A stretch of DNA of 64,000 nucleotides from NCBI GenBank assembly GCA_028284235.1, contig JANQSC010000076.1, forward strand, positions 1-64,000, read 5' to 3'. The translations under genes were made by a program, and so were the position numbers. The first letter of the stretch is position 1. Each line of letters opens with the position of its first letter. The DNA comes from Opitutaceae bacterium (GTDB taxonomy: Bacteria > Verrucomicrobiota > Verrucomicrobiia > Opitutales > Opitutaceae). Positions 42,021-51,311 of the stretch are shown piece after piece. The notes beneath the pieces are model-generated. The model ran no database searches and was not told the DNA's origin. It was given only the letters and a program-made list of their open reading frames with translations.

Positions 42021-44159
42021 ATGGATCACACGGCCACTAAGGAACTTGCACGACCACTCACGGTTCAACTCAACCAAGGCGATCCCGAAGCCAAGCGCGA
42101 GGAGATCCGCCGGTACTTCCACGAAACCTACGACGCCTACGAGCTCCTGTTCGAAACACTCGCTAGCGACGAGGCCTACTACCGCCGGGCGGACCCGCTC
42201 CGCCACCCGCTCATCTTCTATTACGGGCACACCGCCACGTTCTTCATGAACAAGCTGCTCCTAGGCAAGTTCGTCGACGCCCGCATCAATCCCCAGTTCG
42301 AGTCGACTTTTGCCATAGGAGTCGACGAAATGTCCTGGGACGACCTCAATGAAGCCCACTACGATTGGCCCGCGGTCGAGGAGGTCGCCGCCTACCGCGA
42401 CCAGGTGCGGGCCCAGATCGACCAGCTGATCGACAACACGCCGCTCAGCCTCCCCGTCCAATGGGACAGCCTTTACTGGGTCATCATGATGGGTATCGAG
42501 CACGAGCGCATCCATCTCGAAACCAGCTCCGTGCTCATCCGTCAACTGCCCACCGAACTGCTCCACGACGAACGCGGACTGTGGGCTCCGTCGAGCGAAC
42601 GACAAAGCGAGCCCCCGAGCAACGAGCTGGTCGAAGTCAGTGGAGGTCTCGTCCAACAAGGCAAATCCAAGGACGATGGACTCTACGGATGGGACAACGA
42701 ATACGGTCGATACGAAACCGATGTAGCCGCGTTCAAAGCGTCGAAGTATCTCGTTTCCAACCACGAATTCCTGGAATTCATAGACGACGGAGGCTACACC
42801 ACCGAATCCTACTGGACGCCCGAAGGCTGGGCCTGGGCTCAATACCAAAACGCCCGCTGCCCCTTGTTCTGGATCCCGCAAGACAACGGCTCCTACCGAT
42901 TCCGGACCATGCTCGAGGAAATCGACATGCCTTGGTCCTGGCCCGCAGAAACCAACTACCTCGAAGCAAAGGCCTTTTGCGCTTGGAAAGCGGAGAAAAC
43001 CGGCGAAACCGTTCGCCTTCCCACCGAGGAAGAATGGTATCGATTGCTCGACTACACGGAAACGCCCGATGTTCTCGCTTGGGAAAAAACGCCCGGGAAC
43101 CTAAATCTCGAAGACGCCGCGTCCTCAGTGCCGGTGGACAAGTACGCGTTCGGAAAAGGCTTCTACGACGTGCTCGGAAACGTCTGGCAACACACGGAAA
43201 CCCCGATTCGCGGTTTTCCCGGATTCGAGGTTCACCCGCTCTACGACGATTTCTCGACGCCTACCTTCGACACCAAGCACAATTTGATCAAGGGCGGGTC
43301 CTGGATTTCCACCGGCAACGAGATTATTCGCGACTCGCGCTACGCGTTCCGCCGCCATTTCTACCAGCACGCCGGATTCCGCTACATCGCTTCGGACGCG
43401 CCCGTCACCATTCCCGACGACAGCTACGAAACCGACCCGGAAGTCGTCCCGTATTGCGAACTTCACTACGGAGCGGAATACTTCGGCGTGGAGAACTATC
43501 CCGAAAAGCTCGCTCAAATCGCCCTGAACCACGCTCAAGGACGGTCGCGCAAAACCGCCCTCAACGTCGGTTGCAAAACGGGTAGAACCGCCTTCGAACT
43601 CGCGGTCGAATACGAAAACGTCACCGGCGTGGACTTTACCGCGCGCATGATTCGGATCGGTGTCGACCTCAAGGACAAAGGCTATACCCAATACATCCTT
43701 CCCGAGGAAGGCGACATCGTATCTTTCCACCAGAAGAATCTGCAAGAGCTCGGCCTAGACGGCGCTCGGGAGCGCGTCGACTTCATGCAGTCGGATCTCT
43801 CCAATATGAAGGACCTCTTCACCGGCTACGACTTAATCCTCGTGGACACTTCGCTTGAGAACGCCTACAATCCCGGAAAGTTCCTCGATTCCGTCCGCGA
43901 CCGCCTCAACCCGAACGGACTGCTCATCATCGCGTCCGATTACGATTGGAACGAATCCAAGACTGAACGCGCGCACTGGCTCGGAGGCGTTAAGGTCAAC
44001 GGGGAAAATACTCCCACTCTGGACGCGTTGCGCACCCGCTTCGCCGCCGATTTCAAACAGGTCGGAGCGCCAGTCGACATCCAGCAAGTAATCCGGCGTA
44101 CGAATCGATCCTTCCAGCACAACACCGTGCAGGTCACCGTCTGGGAACGGGTCGACTAG
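42021..44159 (+). CDS. ovoA: 5-histidylcysteine sulfoxide synthase/methyltransferase OvoA
   Basis: 712 residues. Residues 1-500 form the iron sulfoxide synthase: a DinB-like helical bundle with His70 (FYYGHTATFF) and His161/His165 (MGIEHERIHLETS) as the expected iron triad, then an FGE/EgtB-like domain (DVLGNVWQHTETPI, LIKGGSWISTGNEI, YAFRRHFYQHAGFRYI). Residues about 510-712 form the SAM methyltransferase (ALNVGCKTGRTAFELA, VTGVDFTARMI), the fusion that marks OvoA rather than EgtB. OvoA joins histidine and cysteine at C5 and methylates the later thiol to give ovothiol A. The lyase OvoB is not next to it. Its stop is 3 bases from the stop of the convergent gene at 44163. Confidence 0.93.
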   Translation: MDHTATKELARPLTVQLNQGDPEAKREEIRRYFHETYDAYELLFETLASDEAYYRRADPLRHPLIFYYGHTATFFMNKLLLGKFVDARINPQFESTFAIGVDEMSWDDLNEAHYDWPAVEEVAAYRDQVRAQIDQLIDNTPLSLPVQWDSLYWVIMMGIEHERIHLETSSVLIRQLPTELLHDERGLWAPSSERQSEPPSNELVEVSGGLVQQGKSKDDGLYGWDNEYGRYETDVAAFKASKYLVSNHEFLEFIDDGGYTTESYWTPEGWAWAQYQNARCPLFWIPQDNGSYRFRTMLEEIDMPWSWPAETNYLEAKAFCAWKAEKTGETVRLPTEEEWYRLLDYTETPDVLAWEKTPGNLNLEDAASSVPVDKYAFGKGFYDVLGNVWQHTETPIRGFPGFEVHPLYDDFSTPTFDTKHNLIKGGSWISTGNEIIRDSRYAFRRHFYQHAGFRYIASDAPVTIPDDSYETDPEVVPYCELHYGAEYFGVENYPEKLAQIALNHAQGRSRKTALNVGCKTGRTAFELAVEYENVTGVDFTARMIRIGVDLKDKGYTQYILPEEGDIVSFHQKNLQELGLDGARERVDFMQSDLSNMKDLFTGYDLILVDTSLENAYNPGKFLDSVRDRLNPNGLLIIASDYDWNESKTERAHWLGGVKVNGENTPTLDALRTRFAADFKQVGAPVDIQQVIRRTNRSFQHNTVQVTVWERVD

Positions 44160-44162
44160 AGA

Positions 44163-47100
44163 CTAGTCCAAAACGTAGATTTCAAACAATCCGATTCCGG
44201 TTTCTCCCGACGCGCCGTCGAGCACGACCGTGTAGAGCCCGGTCCCCAAAGTAACGAGCATAGCCGCGTCGCCGCTGCCCTCTTCGAGCATGAACGCGCC
44301 GGACGCTGTGAATGCCGCCGCTTTCTCAGCCGCCCGATCGTCCTCCCAATCGTCGTTTTCCGCGATCACTTCCGAACCGGAATACAAACTCAAGAAGGGA
44401 TCGGCAATTGGAGTGTCCACCCCTTGAGCCACGAGTCCTTGGCCGACGCCGCGGATGAGCAAATTCATTTCAGCGTCCCCCAATATCACGAAACCGCCGA
44501 TCATGACCGAATCCCCTGTCCCCACGTAGCCACGGGTAGAGATGTTGATTAACTCGGCATTTCCCGAATCCGCTTCATCAATACGATACAATTCGATCAT
44601 CGCCACGCCCGTGCCGCCGTCCGCGTCGCTCAACAAAGCTGTGTACAAGCCCGGATCGTAGTCGCGAACCACCACCGACTCTTTTGAACTCGTAGCGATG
44701 CTGAACGCTCCGGTTCCATCCTCGTAGCCAGTCAAAATCTCCTCGGAAATCGACTCGGACCAGTCGTCGTTGCGCACGACTTCCTCCCCACCCGGCTGTT
44801 TGCGAACGCTCATAACAGGATTTCCTAGCGTATTCGATACTTGGAGATCCCCCAGTTTCGGACCTACGCTGCGAGTCATAATTTTCATGGGATCCGTTCC
44901 TCGTATTCCAAATCCGGCGATCAGTATCTCGTGTCCGGTCCCAACAAACCCGCGAGTCGAAAGATTCACAATTCTACTACGAACCACCAGTCCATCCGAA
45001 TCGATGTACACCGGATCGGAAACCCCATTTTCATTGTAGGCGCTCACTCGATACGAATAAGCCACCCCGGGTTCCGCAGTACGATCCAAATAGGACGTAG
45101 TGTTCGCCGGCACGCGAGCGATCTCCGCCCAATTATCCTGATCCCGCTCCGTACGCTCGATTATGAACCCGAGTTCGAAATCCGAATTGTCTTCCCAGGT
45201 GATCAAGATGCCGTCCGAGCGTTCGCCATCCGAACCGCCTCCTTCGGGGGGAGCGGGAGGGTCCTGACTGGTGTTTCCAGCGGATTGATAAACCGTATGG
45301 CTCGCGCTCCCGGCGAGAATTACGCCCGCTCTCTGAGAACCGCTCGTGTTTTCGGTAGCGCTAAACGTAACACTGCCATTTCCCGCGCCCGAAGATTCCG
45401 AAGTCACTTGCAGCCAAGCAACGGTTGATGACACGTCCCAAGTCGTATTGGAGACTATGCTAAAACTGAAGTCGCCTCCCGCTTGCGGAATCGACTGGTC
45501 CGCCGGGATCGCTTGCACGAATAACTCCGCTCCCTCCTGGACCACTGTGTGAATCAAGCCGCCAATGTTGATCTCCCCCGTTCGCTGTTCTGCGCTGAGA
45601 TTTTCCATCACACGATACGAAACGGGTTCGTTGCCAGTCCCAGCGCCGGAGACCGGTTCCTGCAAAATGAGCCAATCGACGTTTGGAATCGCCTCCCAAT
45701 CGCGGGAGCCGGTTACCAGAACGAGGTTGTCCGACGTCGACACGGACGGAACCGAGCGGGTTAAAGGCGTTATCGAAGTAACCGGGTTTTCCAAAGTCTG
45801 GGCAACGACCGAGTTGCTATAGTCCGACCCTCCCGATTCATTGTATGCGCGGACGCGATACACGTACGAGCTGTCCGCCGCCACCGTTCGATCCAAAAAT
45901 ACAGTAATGCTCGTTAGCGTGTTGCCCACGGTCACAAAGGGGCCGCCCGACTGGTCTTGTCGCTCGATCAGGTAACCGTCCTCGACTGCGGAACGGTCGC
46001 TCCATTGAAGCCCGACCCGATTATACTCTTCCAGCGTGACAAACAGGTTCGCCGGCGTGTTCGGGGCTCGATCAAACGATTCGATTACCGCTTCGTTCGA
46101 CCACTCGGAAACTTCTCCCGTGCGCGTGGCCCGAATCCGGTAGATGTACTCCGTGCCCGGATCCAACTCCGAGTCCGTGTATTCCTCGTTGTCGGCGAAA
46201 ATCTGGGCAATCGTCTCGAATTCCCCGCCAGAGATCTTTCGTTGAATAGCAAATCCCGTTTCATTGTTCGACTGGTCAATCCAATTCAGAACCGCGGTGT
46301 CGCTGGAGAGGGTGACCGCGGTCAACGTCTCGGGCGTCTCAAGCGTCACTTCCGGCAATACCGTCAAGACCGCATCCGCGCTCACGACCGAACCGCCGGC
46401 ATTGTAGGCCTCGACCGAATACACAGTTTGATCCAAGCCAAACACCACCGGGTCGATCGAAAAAACCGGATCCGTTGCTCCGGAAATCGGAACGCCATTG
46501 GCACGCCACTGATAGGCGACGCCGATCCCTTCCGCCAAGGCGTTGAACGACACCGCCGAATTTGACGGCACAGACTTCGAAACCGGCTCAACCGTGAAAA
46601 CTGGAGGATCGATAATCAGTTCGCGCCGAAAAGAAACGAGCGATTTCTCGGAAGTTGACGACGAGTAAACATGCTCCCCGTCCGGACTCGCCATGATCGT
46701 CAACGAACCATTCAATCCCTCCACGCCCTCATCGGTATGGTAAATCGTCTGATCGTAAGCAAGGGTCCCAACATCCGGGTCGCGCGCGAACACAGTAATC
46801 GCATCGTCGAAGAACGCGGCCACGTAGACGAATTTCCCGTCCGAACTCAACGCCAGCGAATGAGCGCCGTCCAATCCTTCCACTCCGTTGACCCCGTTCT
46901 CGTGGACCGCGACGAATTCGAGAGCGCCCGATTCGGTCCGATTGAAAGTCGTCAGCGAATCGCCGTTCCAGGCGACCACATAGAGCTGCTTGCCGTCCGC
47001 GCTGACCACCGCGGCTCGCGGCCCTTGCAAACCGTCGACCGTCGTTCCCGCGCCGTCAGGAGCGCCGTTCGCCAACTTCGAGTTGAAAGTCAAAAGACCT

Positions 47101-47849
47101 GTATCCAAGTCTCGGTCGTAGATCGAAAGCGCATCCTCGTCCCAAAGCGCAACGTACACGTTTTTCCCATCTGGACTCACAGTCAGGTGGTGCGGGGCGT
47201 CAAGAGCGTAGATCTCGTCTTCGCCGTGTTTGTGGCGCCCCAAGAAGCCCACCTCGCCAGTGGTCGGATCGCGACTGAACAACGCCAGCGCATTGTCGTC
47301 CCAGCCAGCCACATACAAATTCATGCCGTCGGGCGAAATCGCGAGCGAGCGAGCGCCATCCAATCCGTCGACTCCAAATTCGTCGTCCAGAATCCGACCC
47401 AGATAGGTGAGCCCTCCCGAGGAAGGATCCCGCGAGAACGAAACGAGCGAGTCGTCGAACATGCCCACCGCATACAAAAACTCACCGTCCGGCGACACCT
47501 CCAACGAACGGGACCCGTTCAGCCCTTCGACGCTACCCTCGCCGTTTTTGACGCGGGTGACATACGCCAGCTCGCCCGTGGACGCGTTGCGCGAGAAAAT
47601 TGAAATCGCGTCGTCGTTCATCGAAGCGACATACAAAAAGGCCCCGTCGGGAGAAAGCGCGATGTCGTAGCTGCCATCCAGTCCGTCCACTCCCGCCACC
47701 CCGTCAAAATGGGCGTCCACGAAAACCAATTCCTCCAGTGGCTCGTTCTCGGGTTCTTCCTCCTGGGCAAACGCGATGCCTTGCACGCCCGCAAATGCGA
47801 TGGCGACGGCAGCGATTCGCCAAACTCGACTAGGCAAATTGGTTCTCAT
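44163..47849 (-). CDS. Large exported protein: lactonase-type propeller, FN3 and BACON modules, twin C-terminal repeat
   Basis: 1228 residues with a signal peptide (about 1-29, ending FAQ). About 45-410 is a seven-bladed propeller with repeated DGLDGAxSLAxSPDG and LYVAxWDDNAL blocks. A 410-500 Ig-like module follows, then fibronectin type III modules (about 500-700; TAVLNWIDQSNNETGFAIQRK). Two BACON-like modules lie about 700-880 (DNLVLVTGSRDWE, GAGNGSVTFSATENTSGSQRAG), then another FN3 (about 890-960). The C-terminus has two tandem units starting LSTRGFVGTG and ISTRGYVGTG, a repeat I know from many verrucomicrobial surface proteins. It is probably a surface-bound glycan- or metabolite-binding protein; no catalytic site is assigned. 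Confidence 0.8.
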   Translation of the reverse strand: MRTNLPSRVWRIAAVAIAFAGVQGIAFAQEEEPENEPLEELVFVDAHFDGVAGVDGLDGSYDIALSPDGAFLYVASMNDDAISIFSRNASTGELAYVTRVKNGEGSVEGLNGSRSLEVSPDGEFLYAVGMFDDSLVSFSRDPSSGGLTYLGRILDDEFGVDGLDGARSLAISPDGMNLYVAGWDDNALALFSRDPTTGEVGFLGRHKHGEDEIYALDAPHHLTVSPDGKNVYVALWDEDALSIYDRDLDTGLLTFNSKLANGAPDGAGTTVDGLQGPRAAVVSADGKQLYVVAWNGDSLTTFNRTESGALEFVAVHENGVNGVEGLDGAHSLALSSDGKFVYVAAFFDDAITVFARDPDVGTLAYDQTIYHTDEGVEGLNGSLTIMASPDGEHVYSSSTSEKSLVSFRRELIIDPPVFTVEPVSKSVPSNSAVSFNALAEGIGVAYQWRANGVPISGATDPVFSIDPVVFGLDQTVYSVEAYNAGGSVVSADAVLTVLPEVTLETPETLTAVTLSSDTAVLNWIDQSNNETGFAIQRKISGGEFETIAQIFADNEEYTDSELDPGTEYIYRIRATRTGEVSEWSNEAVIESFDRAPNTPANLFVTLEEYNRVGLQWSDRSAVEDGYLIERQDQSGGPFVTVGNTLTSITVFLDRTVAADSSYVYRVRAYNESGGSDYSNSVVAQTLENPVTSITPLTRSVPSVSTSDNLVLVTGSRDWEAIPNVDWLILQEPVSGAGTGNEPVSYRVMENLSAEQRTGEINIGGLIHTVVQEGAELFVQAIPADQSIPQAGGDFSFSIVSNTTWDVSSTVAWLQVTSESSGAGNGSVTFSATENTSGSQRAGVILAGSASHTVYQSAGNTSQDPPAPPEGGGSDGERSDGILITWEDNSDFELGFIIERTERDQDNWAEIARVPANTTSYLDRTAEPGVAYSYRVSAYNENGVSDPVYIDSDGLVVRSRIVNLSTRGFVGTGHEILIAGFGIRGTDPMKIMTRSVGPKLGDLQVSNTLGNPVMSVRKQPGGEEVVRNDDWSESISEEILTGYEDGTGAFSIATSSKESVVVRDYDPGLYTALLSDADGGTGVAMIELYRIDEADSGNAELINISTRGYVGTGDSVMIGGFVILGDAEMNLLIRGVGQGLVAQGVDTPIADPFLSLYSGSEVIAENDDWEDDRAAEKAAAFTASGAFMLEEGSGDAAMLVTLGTGLYTVVLDGASGETGIGLFEIYVLD

Positions 47850-48008
47850 AGAAATATTCGCTCGCTACGTAGCATCGGCCATGCCGCCTACAGCGCTTTC
47901 ACAGATCATTTACGGAAATGGCCGTCGGATTCTTCGAATTTCAACTGGCAACACTCTCGATTCACAATTGCCAAGCGGCCCCGACTTCCCTCTCATTCCA
48001 GTCGCTTC

Positions 48009-51000
48009 ATGAGGGCCAAAGAGCTGTATCTCCACACATCCAACCATATCGAGTCGCTCGCCCGGCGCCTGATAGAAGTCACCCGTGAGCGACAGTCGGA
48101 ACCGCTTCTGGCCAAGGAGACCGTCATGACCCTCAACCCCGGCATGGCTCGGTGGCTGCAATTCGAAATCGCCCAGTCCCTCGGCGTCTCGTTCGGCTGG
48201 GAGTTCCCGTTTCCTGGAAACTTGTTTCAGCAACTCCTCGCTGGCTTCGAACCGCGCCATGAACACACGGGTCTGTTCAATGAACACGAGGCCCAATGGG
48301 CGCTGTTCGAACTCCTGGGCGAAGTCGGGAAATCACCCGAATTCGCGCTTCTGCAACGCTATTGCGAACGCGGCCCGAACCGACGCCTCCAGCTCGCCCG
48401 CAAGCTCGCCTGGCTCTTCGACCAGTATCTCCTCTATCGTCCCGACGCCATTGTCGACTGGGAATCCGGACGCGCCGCCCACGACTGGCAGGCGGAGCTC
48501 TGGCGACAATTGCTGCCCAAGCTCTTTCCCGGCGCGGGCAAACCGCCTCACATCGCCCGGGTTTGGCAAACACTCAAATTCAGTCGCCAAACCCCGCAGC
48601 CCAAAGACCCCAAACACTGGCCCAATCGCATCTCGGTATTCGGCGTCTCCGCCTTGCCTTCTCTGTATATCGATCTACTGGATACAGTTTCGAATTACAT
48701 ACCGGTACACCTATTCCTCCTCCAGCCCACCGACCTCTACTGGGCGGACCTCAAGTCCAGAAAACAAATCGCCCGGGCAACCCGACGGGCTGCTCAAACG
48801 CAAGTCGATGATGAACTAGTTGCAGCGGATGAATCCTTCGACATCGGCAATCCGCTGCTACCTTCTTTCGGGAAACAAGGACAGGCCTTTCTCGACCTCA
48901 TTCTCGACAAGGATCCGATACACGACGATTCCACGTTTATTCCGCCCGAACCGAGTTCCCAGCTCGCCGCCCTTCAATCAGACCTCTACCTGCTGGAAAA
49001 CCGGTTCTCCAGCGATACACCGTCTTATCCGTTTCCTCAATACGACGGGAGTATTCAGATCCACAATTGCTCCAACCAACGCAGAGAGGTGGAGACGCTC
49101 TGGGACTACCTGATCCGCTACTTTTCGCAAAATCCAGGAGCGCGAGCGAGTCAAGTATTGGTCATGGCTCCCGACATCCAGGCCTACGCGGGTCACATTG
49201 ACGCCGTATTTTCAGAGAACGACGACCCGGACGGGCGTATCCCGTACTCCATCGCCGACCAATCCGGAGCGAGTAGTTCGCGCATTCTGTCCGGAGCAAC
49301 CGAATACCTGGAAATCACCAACAAACGAGCGACCGCAGGCGAAGTCACGGCCCTTCTCAAACACCCCGCGACTCGCGACGCGTTCCGCTTTTCCGACAAT
49401 GAAACCGAACGTATTGAACATTGGATACGCGAATCAGGCGTGACTTGGGGATGGGACCAAGCCCATCGCGAATCAACCGGAGCCTTTCCGACAAACCGCA
49501 ATACATGGACCGAATTCCAGACGCGACTCGCCGCCGGAATGGCCTTCCCCAGTAACGAGTTCCTACTGCCCGGGGGCAACTCGCCCCTCCAAGACATCGA
49601 AGGAGACGGCGTCGAGCTGGCCGGGCGACTGAACGAGTTTCTCCAATTCCTAGCGGACCTTCGCGCCGACCGCGCCCGAACCGATACCGTGGCCAACTGG
49701 AGCCTCCGGGTCGCCTCCCTCCTAGACCGATTGAAGTCCGACGACGAAATCGAGGAAATTCGCTATCGCGCCGCCCTGGAGTCCGTACAAGAACGATTGC
49801 CCCTGCAATCCGAAGTCGTAGTCTCGGGCGCCGACGCGTACACGATCGCTCTCGACGCGCTTTCCACCGCGGAACCGGCTTCAGGATACTTGAGCGGTCA
49901 CGTGACCTTCTGCTCGCTCAAACCGATGCGCTCCATCCCGAGCCAAGTGATCTGCTTGCTCGGCATGGACGACGAGAGTTTCCCGCGAAAACTCGTTCGC
50001 CCGCCCTTCGATCTCCTGGCTCAGTCGCCACGGCGCGGCGATCGAAATACGCGTGACGAGGACAAGCAGTTCTTTCTCGAAACCCTGCTCGCCGCCCGCG
50101 AACGTCTCTTTATCAGCTATTGCGGAATCTCCCGCGCCGCCGACACGCCGCGCGAGCCCTCCATCGTCGTTGCCGAATTACGCGACTACCTCCAAAACGC
50201 TACACCTGGCGACGTCGAAAACCCAATCGTCATCCGCCATAAGCGCCAGTCATACCATTTTGAGTACTTCCAAGGAAACCACCTTTATACCTACTCAAGC
50301 CATCGAGCAGACTTGTGCCGAGCGCTCCACGTATCGTCAGTCGTCGCCGATCGAGAATTCGACAATACATCTTCGGCGGCGCCCGAGGAAAACACTCCGG
50401 AAGCCCAGTCGATAGCGATCGAATCGCTCGTCGCCTTCCTCAAAGACCCGCAGACCTACTTCGTCAAGAACACGCTCGGCGTTCGATTCCACGAGTTCGG
50501 CGAGGCTTATCCCGAAATTGACCCGCTCGCCCACGAGCCACTCGCCCGATACAGCCTCCTCGACCGTTTTGCTTCAGCGATTCGCAATGGCGTATCCATC
50601 CAATCACTCGACGCCCAACTCCTCGCCTCGTTCAAACTTCTTCCTCCAGGCCATCTGGAGTCGCTCGCGTACGAAGAGCTGCGCGAAAACGCCTATTCAA
50701 TTCAAAAACGCTGGGAAGACGAGCAGGTGTCCACCTCGGAGCCTATTCAATTCGTTTCGCTCAACATCAACGGTCGAGCCCTTACGGGCCCGCTCAACCA
50801 AAACAGAAGCAACGAACGTCACCAATTCGTCCACCCGGGAAAACTCCGAGCGCGACACGCAGTCGAATACTGGATACGTCATTTGGTTCTCAACGCGCTG
50901 GCCCCCACACGCTCTCGCATACGTCCTCTTTTAGCATCCGAGAAACCGCTCGAACTAGAACCGATCGAAAACGCCTCCAACATACTCTCCGAATTGGTGG

Positions 51001-51311
51001 ACGTATTTGAAACCGGAACTACCCGGCCCTTCCCGCACTTTCCTCAGCTCAGCTGGGATGTCATCAAGCGAATCGAAGGACCTCGATACCAACCGAAAAC
51101 CGACGATCCGCTGAGCGAACTCGCCACCGCGAGCCAAGCGGCATTCGAATCCGCAGCGCGATCCGAGCGATTCGCGACTTATCCATGGACGTCCTACCAG
51201 CGGGCCTGTTTCGGCGAGACGCCTCCATTCGACACCGAGTACGCGGAGACCGCATACGCATTTTGGAATCCGTTCCGAGACGCAGTCGTCCCCGGAGGAA
51301 ACCGCCTATGA
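48009..51311 (+). CDS. recC: Exodeoxyribonuclease V subunit gamma, RecC
   Basis: 1100 residues from ATG at 48009 (MRAKELYLHTSNHIESL). An upstream in-frame extension to 47709 overlaps the minus-strand gene and is rejected. Blocks typical of RecC: TVMTLNPGMARWLQFEIAQ and FGWEFPFPGN at the start, LARKLAWLFDQYLLYRPD, then the Chi-scanning helicase-like region RNRISVFGVSALPSLYIDLL, QIHNCSNQRREVETLWDYL and the remnant helicase motifs LKPMRSIPSQVICLLGMDDESFPR. It is an inactivated SF1 helicase that reads the recombination hotspot in RecBCD. It begins the four-gene run; its stop overlaps the recB start (ATGA, 51308-51311). Confidence 0.93.
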   Translation: MRAKELYLHTSNHIESLARRLIEVTRERQSEPLLAKETVMTLNPGMARWLQFEIAQSLGVSFGWEFPFPGNLFQQLLAGFEPRHEHTGLFNEHEAQWALFELLGEVGKSPEFALLQRYCERGPNRRLQLARKLAWLFDQYLLYRPDAIVDWESGRAAHDWQAELWRQLLPKLFPGAGKPPHIARVWQTLKFSRQTPQPKDPKHWPNRISVFGVSALPSLYIDLLDTVSNYIPVHLFLLQPTDLYWADLKSRKQIARATRRAAQTQVDDELVAADESFDIGNPLLPSFGKQGQAFLDLILDKDPIHDDSTFIPPEPSSQLAALQSDLYLLENRFSSDTPSYPFPQYDGSIQIHNCSNQRREVETLWDYLIRYFSQNPGARASQVLVMAPDIQAYAGHIDAVFSENDDPDGRIPYSIADQSGASSSRILSGATEYLEITNKRATAGEVTALLKHPATRDAFRFSDNETERIEHWIRESGVTWGWDQAHRESTGAFPTNRNTWTEFQTRLAAGMAFPSNEFLLPGGNSPLQDIEGDGVELAGRLNEFLQFLADLRADRARTDTVANWSLRVASLLDRLKSDDEIEEIRYRAALESVQERLPLQSEVVVSGADAYTIALDALSTAEPASGYLSGHVTFCSLKPMRSIPSQVICLLGMDDESFPRKLVRPPFDLLAQSPRRGDRNTRDEDKQFFLETLLAARERLFISYCGISRAADTPREPSIVVAELRDYLQNATPGDVENPIVIRHKRQSYHFEYFQGNHLYTYSSHRADLCRALHVSSVVADREFDNTSSAAPEENTPEAQSIAIESLVAFLKDPQTYFVKNTLGVRFHEFGEAYPEIDPLAHEPLARYSLLDRFASAIRNGVSIQSLDAQLLASFKLLPPGHLESLAYEELRENAYSIQKRWEDEQVSTSEPIQFVSLNINGRALTGPLNQNRSNERHQFVHPGKLRARHAVEYWIRHLVLNALAPTRSRIRPLLASEKPLELEPIENASNILSELVDVFETGTTRPFPHFPQLSWDVIKRIEGPRYQPKTDDPLSELATASQAAFESAARSERFATYPWTSYQRACFGETPPFDTEYAETAYAFWNPFRDAVVPGGNRL

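Noticed and set aside
47709-48008. N-terminal extension of recC by 100 codons
   Set aside because: It overlaps the start of the minus-strand gene at 47849 and does not resemble RecC; the ATG at 48009 begins the conserved sequence.
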